NCBI GenBank assembly: GCA_964502465.1
Contig: CAZCWX010000205.1
Span: 1-19,413 of the forward strand
Source of the DNA: CAZCWX01 sp964502465
GTDB lineage: Bacteria; Desulfobacterota; Binatia; Bin18
Reading direction: 5' to 3'
Length of the DNA stretch: 19,413 bases
Part shown: one piece after another, positions 14,368 through 19,413 of the stretch
How positions within the stretch are numbered: position 1 is the stretch's first letter
How the letters are laid out: each line of letters begins with the position of its first letter
Notes under the pieces: model-generated
Seen by the model: the letters and a program-made list of their open reading frames with translations, nothing else
Told to the model about the DNA's origin: nothing
Database searches by the model: none
Made by a program: the position numbers and the translations under genes

Positions 14368-14996
14368 ACGCTCAAACGCCTCGTTTGCATCAGTGAGTGC
14401 GGCGAAAACTGACCTCGCGCTCATCACCGCTCTTTCTCAAGCTTTTTTTCTGCTTCTTTTCGTTCCTGTGGTGACAAAGATCATCCAGCAGACGACAGCT
14501 CATTAACCTCGAAGAAAACTTGCGAAAGAGAAATATTATTGGATCTCTACCGACGATGACGGTGATCTGTCGCGAAAAGAGAACGAGAAGGTGCAAAAAT
14601 GGTACACGTATAGATGGCCTGGTTTGCGCATACTCCAAAGAGAGAAAACGATGTAAATATGACTGACCAAGAAGGTTGTTTTTGCGCAGATGTGAAACAA
14701 TGGCGGTCATAGACGTCGTGTTCTTGGGACATAGAGCACGCTCCATAAATCTACACCCTAACGGTTCTCTCCTTATCAGTGTTTCCCTATCAGCGCCTGT
14801 ACCTAACCAATTGTCGCTCCCAAAAAGATGAAAACCTTGCGAAATCGCTGTCTACGCTGTGTGGCAGAGCGATGTGTCCGGTCGTCGGTGGTGTTCAGTT
14901 TTTCCCCCTGGCGCGCTTGTTGCACCTTCTTCATTGTTGTCTTCTCTTAAACGCAAAGATTTTAGATTGGATAATCAAAGAATAGGAGGATCTTAT
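14368..14996. other. Long intergenic region with no gene seen
   Basis: Over 600 bp separate the permease from the OmpA gene. Open frames on either strand lack ribosome sites and family patterns. It presumably holds the promoter for the OmpA gene; I see no clear consensus and no strong hairpin. Confidence 0.5.
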
Positions 14997-15773
14997 ATGC
15001 GAATAACTCATACTCCGGTGCTCATGGGTGCGCTTCTTTTCGTCTTCGGATTGACGGCATATGATGCTCACGCGCAATCAAAAATGGTAGAGGTAACCGA
15101 GCAAGCGGCGAACATCACTGAGAAAAAATCGGAGATTACCGAAGACGAAGCTGAACTGAGGGAGGAAGCGGCGGAAATTGAAAAGGAGAGAGCGACGATA
15201 GAGCAGAAAAAGGCCAAGTTGGCGGAGGAAGAGGCTGAGGTAAGAGAAAAGGCGGCAGCCTTGGCGGAAAAGCAAGCCGCTCTCGTGGAAAAGAAGTCCA
15301 ACGTTGCTAAGGAAGAGGCGGAAGTTGGCAAGAAAGCTGCAGTGCATACCTCTGAACTCGAACGGAAACTCGCCGAACTGCAGGCGAAAGAAACTGAGCG
15401 GGGATTAATTCTAACCCTTGGTGATGTGGTTTTTACATCTGACCAGGCGAATCTTAAAGCGGAAGCGCTGGAGAATCTCTATCCGATGGTGACGTTTCTC
15501 AGAGAGAATCCGGAACGTCACATTCTGATTGAGGGCCATACTGATAACGTTGGTCCGGAGTCCTATAACCTTGATCTCTCGCAGGAGCGCGCGGCTGCTG
15601 TGAAGAATTTCTTGCTGCGCAATGGGATCAGCCCTGAACGCATCACGGCGCGTGGGTATGGAGAAGAATATCCGGTCGACATGAATACAACGAAGGAAGG
15701 ACGGCAGACTAATCGGCGTGTCGAGATTGTCGTCTTGCGAGAAGGCAAACGTGTGGAGGAGGCAATAAGATAA
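14997..15773 (+). CDS. OmpA-family protein with long heptad coiled coil
   Basis: This 258-residue exported protein starts at the ATG at 14997, with AGGAGG seven bases upstream. The signal peptide (LMGALLFVFGLTAYDAHA) is cut near residue 26. Residues 33-116 are twelve unbroken heptads, each beginning with Ile, Leu or Val and each with Ala or Ser at the sixth place. From about residue 130 the OmpA peptidoglycan-binding domain follows: ERGLILTLGDVVF, EGHTDNVGPESYNLDLSQER and EGRQTNRRVEIVVL, with the ligand-binding Asp and Arg present. There is no lipobox or beta barrel, so it is probably a periplasmic peptidoglycan-bound rod. Its OmpA domain is clearly related to that of the gene at 17189-18049. 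Confidence 0.9.
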   Translation: MRITHTPVLMGALLFVFGLTAYDAHAQSKMVEVTEQAANITEKKSEITEDEAELREEAAEIEKERATIEQKKAKLAEEEAEVREKAAALAEKQAALVEKKSNVAKEEAEVGKKAAVHTSELERKLAELQAKETERGLILTLGDVVFTSDQANLKAEALENLYPMVTFLRENPERHILIEGHTDNVGPESYNLDLSQERAAAVKNFLLRNGISPERITARGYGEEYPVDMNTTKEGRQTNRRVEIVVLREGKRVEEAIR

Positions 15774-15775
15774 CA

Positions 15776-15992
15776 ATGCCGAAGCATGAAAGCTGCGCGG
15801 TGTGGGTAAAGAGTTTGAGCGGAGTTGTGGCGGTCGCCCTCATGACCGCCCTGGCCTGGGTTTGCGGACGACAAAGACAAGAGCGCAGACCTCCCGGTTG
15901 TGAAGGTGACTATTCCTGAAACTCTGCATCCCAATGATTTTGCCCGTACTCCGGCTAACCACGCCATCACCGCCCGCGTGCGCGCGACGTGA
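15776..15992 (+). pseudogene. Small exported protein, one frameshift
   Basis: An ATG two bases after the OmpA stop starts a frame with a signal-like segment (VWVKSLSGVVAVALMTALAW) that soon ends. One extra base near 15859 separates it from DDKDKSADLPVVKVTIPETL, then HPNDFARTPANHAITARV and TGA at 15990. Joined, they give a secreted protein of ~71 residues that I do not recognise. GGAGG inside the OmpA 3' end could serve it, so it was probably co-transcribed with the OmpA gene. If the extra base is an error the gene is intact. Confidence 0.5.
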
Positions 15993-16091
15993 GGAACAAG
16001 TTCCGTTTCTGTCGGTAGACGCTGATGCGATTGCGGTTCATGCGGCTCCGCTATTGATAAACGACGGAGAGAGCACTGTCAGGAGGTGAGT

Positions 16092-16577
16092 ATGCTTCTG
16101 ACAACCTGGCGTTTCATCACGATCATGCTTACCGCGCTGACCATGGGGATGGCGTTCTGTCACCTGCTGGAGATGCCAGCCCGGCTCACATAGGGGGCAA
16201 CGTTGTGGGTGACGACCACGGTCCCAGGAGGACTATACTGGCTCTTCGGAACGGTCGGCGCGTTTATCGATGTTGGCTCCTGGATGACAGCAGGCATACT
16301 CGTCCTTCTTGTCCGAAAACGCCCCCCGGCCTTTCACTGGACGCTTGCTGGCGCATTTTTTCTGGCAGCGGCTCACATCCTGTGGTGGTTCTTCGTTTTT
16401 CCAGTCAACACTGAGGTTGCAACATGGACGGCTGAGTCCGCGCCGGCGAACTGGGAACAGTGGCGCGTCCAATGGGAGTACACGCATGCTATACGCGCCA
16501 TCTTGCAAATCTTCGGGCTGGGTGCGCTCGTATTGTCCGTTCTCCTTGAAAATCTAGACACTCGCTCACATAATTGA
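16092..16577 (+). pseudogene. Four-helix membrane protein (DUF1772-like), amber codon
   Basis: AGGAGG precedes the ATG at 16092. The frame runs LTTWRFITIMLTALTMGMAF, CHLLEMPARLT, then TAG at 16191-16193. It continues in the same frame with GATLWVTTTVPGGLYWLFGT, then GAFIDVGSWMTAGILVLLV, WTLAGAFFLAAAHILWWFF and AILQIFGLGALVLSVLLE. The H-x2-E-x-P-A-R motif and four-helix plan resemble DUF1772/anthrone-oxygenase-like membrane proteins; that assignment is tentative. A family residue such as tyrosine probably stood at the TAG. The rest is undamaged, so the nonsense change looks recent or could be an error. Confidence 0.65.
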
Positions 16578-16707
16578 GTGACCACCAGGAGTGGACGGAG
16601 AAAAAGTCACAGTGACGTTGGCGTGGTCTTTCATGTATAAGCTTCTGTCTCATAGAGACCCGCCTCGCCTAGGGGACAACGGTGTGGTTGGACGTGATTG
16701 TTATTCC

Positions 16708-16839
16708 TCACCTACCGAGCAAGCCAAGCAGGCCGGTAAGAATTAAGTAGACCGCGACGACATAGTTCAACAGTCTCGGGATCATCAGAATTAGTATCCC
16801 CGCTAGTAACGCCACTAATGGTTGTGCAGGAACGTACAT
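16708..16839 (-). CDS. DUF3096 tiny membrane protein
   Basis: This 43-residue protein has two short hydrophobic helices (LVALLAGILILMIPRLLNYV and VAVYLILTGLLGLLG) joined at the conserved IPRLLNY motif of DUF3096. The length is normal for the family. GGAGG lies seven bases before the ATG at 16839. It follows the DUF3309 gene by 18 bp on the same strand, so the pair is an operon. The function is unknown. Because it is so short it is easily missed by gene finders. Confidence 0.85.
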   Translation of the reverse strand: MYVPAQPLVALLAGILILMIPRLLNYVVAVYLILTGLLGLLGR

Positions 16840-16857
16840 ACGACGGCCTCCAATACT

Positions 16858-17013
16858 CTAAATGCGCCCGAGCAAGAGTAAAACAATGATGATTAGAAGC
16901 ACCAAACCGATCCCGCCGCTGGGGTAATAGCCCCAGCTCCGACTATACGGGTACGTTGGTAGTGCGCCAACAAGCAAGAGAATCAATATAATAAGAAGAA
17001 TCGTGCTGAGCAT
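16858..17013 (-). CDS. DUF3309 tiny membrane protein
   Basis: This 51-residue protein has the DUF3309 pattern: a first helix TILLIILILLLVGALP, the central YPYSRSWGYYPSGG loop, and a second helix IGLVLLIIIVLLLLGRI. The length is normal. AGGAGGAGG precedes the ATG at 17013. It leads the two-gene unit with DUF3096, and sits 36 bp after the small lipoprotein-like ORF that follows the second OmpA gene, so all may be one transcript from 18466. The function is unknown. Confidence 0.88.
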   Translation of the reverse strand: MLSTILLIILILLLVGALPTYPYSRSWGYYPSGGIGLVLLIIIVLLLLGRI

Positions 17014-17049
17014 AGCCTCCTCCTGTGAGACAAAAAATATTCCTCTTCG

Positions 17050-17211
17050 CTATCGTTCCTGCGCCATCTGTTGCTGGGCATACTTCTCCAGCGTCTGCGA
17101 AAACGCTCTCACGTCCGGTGGCGTCGCCTTGTTCCCGGCCAGGACAGTTGTTTTGGTATCCTTTATGTCCGAGGCAGGCGTATCTCTGTTATCGCATCCG
17201 GTCAATAGCAA
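17050..17211 (-). pseudogene. Short lipoprotein-like ORF overlapping ompA 3' end
   Basis: A frame of 53 codons starts at TTG 17211 (or 17205), just after AAGGAG, and overlaps the end of the OmpA gene. It begins LLLTGC, a lipobox, followed by a polar tail (DNRDTPASDIKDTKTTVL, FSQTLEKYAQQQMAQER). A lipoprotein needs a longer basic and hydrophobic leader, which is absent. It is therefore either a truncated lipoprotein gene or chance. No family is recognised. Confidence 0.35.
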
Positions 17212-18049
17212 GTTCTCCTTCTCGCAGAATGACGATTTCGACTCGACGATTCTCCTGGCGACCGGCTTCGGTGTTGTTTGATGCCATGGGATAGGCCTCA
17301 CCATACCCACGAGTCTTAATACGTGCTGGATTAACATCATTCTGGACCAAGAAACTCTCCACCGCTTGGGCTCGGTGTTGAGAGAGTGCAAGGTTGTACG
17401 AGTCCGAACCTATGCTATCGGTATGGCCCTCGATGATGAGGTTGCGTTCCGGATTTTCTTTCAGAAACGTCACCAATTGATACAAATTTTGCATCGCCCC
17501 GGGTTTAAGGGCAGCTTTATCATATTCAAACAGCACATCACCGAGTGTCAACACTAAACCACGCTCGGTCTGTTTGGCTTTGAGCGCGGCAAGTTCTTGT
17601 TCGAGCTGTCGCGCCCGGGCGGTTTCTTGCTCCGCGTGCGTACGAGCAGCTTCAGCGGCGCGTTGCGCTTGGGTAGCCTCACGCGTGCGCGCTTCCAACA
17701 AGACTCGCTCGCGTTCAGTACTGAGCTGCTCGATTTCTGCTTCGGCAACCTTCTTCTCCGCTGTAACGTGTGCAATCTCGACCCGTTGTTCAGTGACATA
17801 CGCTAGATGCGCGACCTCATCGACGTCTTTCTCATTGCTCCATACCCGTTCGGCGTGCTGCAGGCTTTGTTGAGCCTCTTGTAAAGTAACCGGCGCATGA
17901 GTGGTGATCTGCGGGTTCTGCTGGGCTTGTTGATAACTTGCCCGAGCGCGCTCGAGCGCCGTATTGGTCGTTGGTCCGCATCCGACGCTTAGAGCACTCA
18001 AGCACAGCACCGCGCCGCCAACTGTCCTTTCTATCCTGCCTTTCATCAT
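17189..18049 (-). CDS. OmpA-family lipoprotein with DUF4398 N-terminus
   Basis: This 286-residue lipoprotein has a signal peptide (VGGAVLCLSALS) with lipobox SVGC (Cys24). A DUF4398-type helical region (ALERARASYQQAQQNPQ, VTLQEAQQSLQHAERVW) and a coiled coil (about residues 80-160) follow. The C-terminal OmpA domain has ERGLVLTLGDVLFEYDKAAL, EGHTDSIGSDSYNLALSQHR and GRQENRRVEIVIL. The ligand residues for meso-diaminopimelate (Asp in HTD, Arg in LSQHRA) are present. It should tie the outer membrane to peptidoglycan. AGGAGG lies eight bases before the ATG at 18049. The DUF4398 gene ends 12 bp upstream, so they form an operon. It faces the other OmpA gene across ~1.4 kb. Confidence 0.92.
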   Translation of the reverse strand: MMKGRIERTVGGAVLCLSALSVGCGPTTNTALERARASYQQAQQNPQITTHAPVTLQEAQQSLQHAERVWSNEKDVDEVAHLAYVTEQRVEIAHVTAEKKVAEAEIEQLSTERERVLLEARTREATQAQRAAEAARTHAEQETARARQLEQELAALKAKQTERGLVLTLGDVLFEYDKAALKPGAMQNLYQLVTFLKENPERNLIIEGHTDSIGSDSYNLALSQHRAQAVESFLVQNDVNPARIKTRGYGEAYPMASNNTEAGRQENRRVEIVILREGELAIDRMR

Positions 18050-18061
18050 GGTCCGGTCCTC

Positions 18062-18466
18062 CTAAGCGCGGGGCGTTCCTCGGTTAAGAGCCGCTCGGTC
18101 CGCCTCGGCGCGTAAACTTTCGATCGCTTTGCGTAGCTCCTGCGCCGCCTGTTTGACACTCTCGGCTTCCGCCCTCATTTCCGCCAACTGCGCATCAACT
18201 AGAGCTTGCTCGGCCAACCGACGAGCCTCTTCGTAGCGCTCAGCATCCATCGCGCGCTTGGCACTATCGAATTTCTGTCTAGCCATGCTCAGTTCGCGCG
18301 AGGCGTATTCCGGCGCTTTGCTCTGCCCGGCTTGCTGCACGGCGAGTTCCGCCTGCGACACGATTGCTGTCGGCGGCTGCGCAGTGCTACAGCCCCCGAG
18401 GCCAAGCGCTCCGCAGACGAGCGGTATTCCTACCGGCTTGCGGAGCCTGATCCATCTGCTACTCAT
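18062..18466 (-). CDS. DUF4398 lipoprotein
   Basis: This 134-residue lipoprotein has signal peptide PVGIPLVCGALGL and lipobox LGGC (Cys26). The DUF4398 helical hairpin follows (AELAVQQAGQSKAPEYASRE, LSMARQKFDSAKRAMDAERY, EEARRLAEQALVDAQLAEMR). The C-terminus is a charged coil. The frame opens at a GTG at 18475, but AGGAAG is eight bases before the ATG at 18466, so I chose that. DUF4398 genes often precede an OmpA/DUF4398 gene, as here with a 12-bp gap. The probable role is an envelope-stabilising partner; this is inference. Confidence 0.88.
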   Translation of the reverse strand: MSSRWIRLRKPVGIPLVCGALGLGGCSTAQPPTAIVSQAELAVQQAGQSKAPEYASRELSMARQKFDSAKRAMDAERYEEARRLAEQALVDAQLAEMRAEAESVKQAAQELRKAIESLRAEADRAALNRGTPRA

Positions 18467-18542
18467 GATTCGCACTTCCTTTCTTGGGTGGACCCATTAC
18501 CCATTCCTGAGTTGAATTTTATGGTTCTTCTGTCCAAAATTA

Positions 18543-18570
18543 GGCTATCTGACACTGGGCTATCTGACAC
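18543..18570 (+). repeat. Tandem 13-base direct repeat
   Basis: GGCTATCTGACAC occurs twice, at 18543-18555 and 18558-18570, with two bases between. It lies directly before a ribosome site (GAAGGAG) and a short ORF, so it could be an operator pair or a local duplication. Confidence 0.8.
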
Positions 18571-18582
18571 GAAGGAGAAGCA

Positions 18583-18606
18583 ATGAGTATGCCAAACTTT
18601 GTGTGA
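18583..18606 (+). other. Seven-codon ORF with ribosome site
   Basis: GAAGGAG is followed by ATG and seven sense codons (MSMPNFV), then TGA. It is either a leader peptide or the stump of a gene whose body was lost. A hairpin with T-tract follows 14 bases after the stop. Confidence 0.35.
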
Positions 18607-18620
18607 AGAAATATGCTCTG

Positions 18621-18638
18621 AATAGTCGGACTATTTTT
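18621..18638 (+). terminator. Small hairpin with T-tract
   Basis: AATAGTC and GACTATT form a perfect inverted repeat around one G, followed by TTT. The stem is AT-rich and short, so if it is a terminator it is a weak one. It would end the short transcript starting upstream of 18583. Confidence 0.4.
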
Positions 18639-18750
18639 CATGCGTGTCCCAAAGAAAAGAAAATATCCAGTTTGTATTGCACAATTGGGACAAATAGTGA
18701 GGAGTAGATTTGTAAAGCGATATTTTAGGTCAAGTCAATTGGCTAATCTT

Positions 18751-18825
18751 GTGGTGCAGGCATCCTCGCCTGCGTGGTGGAGGGCAGACCAGAGGCTAAC
18801 GCCACAAGAATTGATCAGGTTATTC
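18751..18825 (+). repeat. Dispersed hairpin repeat, copy C
   Basis: It reads GTGGTGCAGGCATCCTCGCC, GGCAGACCAGAGGC, then CACAAGAATTGATCAGG, matching the second half of copy A in order. The hairpin core (GCAGGC/GCCTGC) is at 18756-18773. It is in the opposite orientation to copies A and B. Translated, it gives VVQASSPAWWR, as copy A gives VVQASSPALRR, which explains spurious ORFs here. Confidence 0.75.
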
Positions 18826-19060
18826 TCGCGCGAACCTTTCGAAGACATGCACTTCGTCTGGAATTTCTTCTTCGCTATCTTTATGAAATCAAGCGACGCA
18901 CAATCGCGTCAAGCATAATACGCTGTCCTATTTTCGTGACGAAAAACCAGACCAGTGTCCCTGTTTATATACTCACCACGCAAAAACAGGTTCAATATGA
19001 CGGCTCCCTCAGGTTCGGGATCTGGCATATTCGTTGCCCCTTTTTATTTGATGTCTGGAT
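18826..19060. other. Unassigned stretch before CBS remnant
   Basis: Several frames are open on the plus strand, but none matches a family I know. It may be degraded sequence of the protein that carried the CBS domain. Confidence 0.35.
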
Positions 19061-19230
19061 CAGATTCGCATTGCTCCGGAGGCCTCACTGGCCGAAGCGT
19101 TACAGAAAATGATGCAGGAAGAGCCAGGTCGTCTGATTGTGATGCAGAATGGAGATGGCCGGTCTGGTTACGCATACCGGGCGTCCTGCGATTCCTGGAG
19201 GTGAGACGGGCGTTACAAGGAGCAGCCTAA
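19061..19230 (+). pseudogene. CBS-domain protein, C-terminal remnant, frameshifted
   Basis: The first frame reads QIRIAPEASLAEALQKMMQE, then EPGRLIVMQNGD, the pattern of a CBS domain half. Shifting frame twice (near 19156 and 19185) gives MAGLVTHTG and GVLRFLEVRRALQGAA before TAA at 19228. The ending V-L-R-F-L-E-x-R is typical of CBS pairs at the C-terminus of site-2-protease-like or other membrane proteins, so the parent could be an M50 peptidase; that is inference. The N-terminal bulk is absent in this window. Confidence 0.6.
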
Positions 19231-19244
19231 TGAGGAGTTGAACT

Positions 19245-19290
19245 AAACCGCTGCGCGGTAGCTCTTGAGAGCCGAGCAGTGTGCGGTTTT
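19245..19290 (+). terminator. Extended hairpin ending in T-tract
   Basis: AAACCGC (19245-19251) pairs with GCGGTTT (19283-19289), TGC pairs with GCA inside, and GCTCT/AGAGC (19261-19272) forms a perfect inner stem. It follows the CBS remnant by 15 bp and ends in TTTT, so a terminator is likely. A structured RNA is an alternative. Confidence 0.45.
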
Positions 19291-19400
19291 CCCACCATTT
19301 GCGTTCCTTCTGCCCCACACGGGGGCTAGCCCGTTCGCCTGTAAGTAGGCAATGACCTCCTCAAACACTGTGATCGAGGCCGATGAGGCCGCGACACAAA

Positions 19401-19413
19401 AGGAGGTCCGTAT
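19401..19413 (+). promoter_or_regulatory. Ribosome binding site for a gene starting at the window edge
   Basis: AGGAGG (19401-19406) is followed by TCCGT and AT at the last two bases. If the next base is G, an ATG starts at 19412 with a five-base spacer. The 3' flank of the window therefore probably opens a new plus-strand gene. Confidence 0.55.

Noticed and set aside
14390..14746. A 118-codon minus-strand frame in the long intergenic region
   Set aside because: It has no ribosome site and no recognisable pattern, and its end overlaps antisense of other open frames.
15068..15347. Two ~88-codon minus-strand frames rich in Phe, Leu and Ser
   Set aside because: They are antisense shadows of the Glu/Lys/Ala heptad repeat in the OmpA gene.
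9892..16193. TAG recoding (for example pyrrolysine) to explain two in-frame amber codons
   Set aside because: The DUF2254 gene and the DUF3309 gene end in TAG where the families end. Neighbouring genes show many other kinds of lesions, and no suppressor tRNA is visible.
18640..18918. A 92-codon frame containing VVQASSPAWWRADQ
   Set aside because: This is the translated dispersed repeat (copy C); copy A gives a similar phantom peptide on the minus strand near 4920.
19250..19310. tRNA-like sequence (GGTAGCTC, then GAGAGC, then CCCACCA)
   Set aside because: No acceptor stem, anticodon loop or T-arm can be arranged around it; the inverted repeats fit a terminator better.
1..19413. CRISPR arrays, tRNA or rRNA genes, intact transposases or phage genes
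   Set aside because: I looked on both strands and saw no regularly spaced repeats, no RNA gene motifs and no recombinase or transposase motifs.

Overview
This window looks like an accessory, partly decaying stretch of a chromosome from a diderm (Gram-negative) bacterium. The evidence is two OmpA-family peptidoglycan-binding proteins, several lipoproteins with lipoboxes, a glycine-zipper outer-membrane-type lipoprotein and strong AGGAGG ribosome sites. I cannot assign a taxon. Base composition is moderate, and the gene set (PRC-barrel, SPW, DUF2254, DUF3309, DUF3096, DUF4398/OmpA, AI-2E permease) is typical of environmental Proteobacteria and related phyla.

Layout. (1) 1-1783: a Fur-box-like sequence at the left edge, then a divergent module. 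A VOC protein and a GFA-type zinc protein form a minus-strand operon, and a LexA-type repressor reads the other way. A palindrome lies between facing promoters. (2) 1784-3124: minus-strand remnants: an unrecognised coding stretch, the C-terminal end of PEP carboxylase and a frameshifted MgtC-like gene. (3) 3447-6265: an intact DUF2254 membrane protein, a dispersed hairpin repeat, a small coiled-coil protein, a multiply broken outer-membrane lipoprotein-sorting (LolA-like) gene and a conserved-looking small protein. (4) 6713-9168: a truncated rhodanese joined to an SPW membrane protein, an aldehyde dehydrogenase N-terminal remnant, a glycine-zipper lipoprotein, a truncated HPF and an intact SRPBCC protein. 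(5) 9251-11280: a broken fasciclin gene, a 5'-truncated pyruvate-dehydrogenase-type E2 with an amber codon, an E3 (Lpd) missing about 175 internal residues in frame, and the start of a Na/Ca antiporter. (6) 11642-14367: an intact two-domain PRC-barrel protein, a DUF883-like membrane protein and an AI-2E family permease. (7) 14997-18466: two OmpA-family genes facing each other. Between them lie a frameshifted exported protein, an amber-interrupted membrane protein and tiny DUF3309 and DUF3096 membrane proteins; a DUF4398 lipoprotein sits upstream of the second OmpA gene. (8) 18467-19413: repeats, a mini-ORF with a hairpin, a CBS-domain remnant and a ribosome site for a gene starting just past the edge.

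Overall, the intact genes are mostly regulatory, envelope or small stress-type proteins, while the metabolic enzymes (PEPC, aldehyde dehydrogenase, E2, E3) are fragments. Several lesions are large deletions or truncations, so sequencing error alone cannot explain them, although single-base frameshifts could be errors. The most notable points are the LexA/GFA-VOC regulatory region, the OmpA protein with twelve perfect heptads, the exact 134-residue duplication in the PRC protein, the internally deleted Lpd and the three-copy hairpin repeat.
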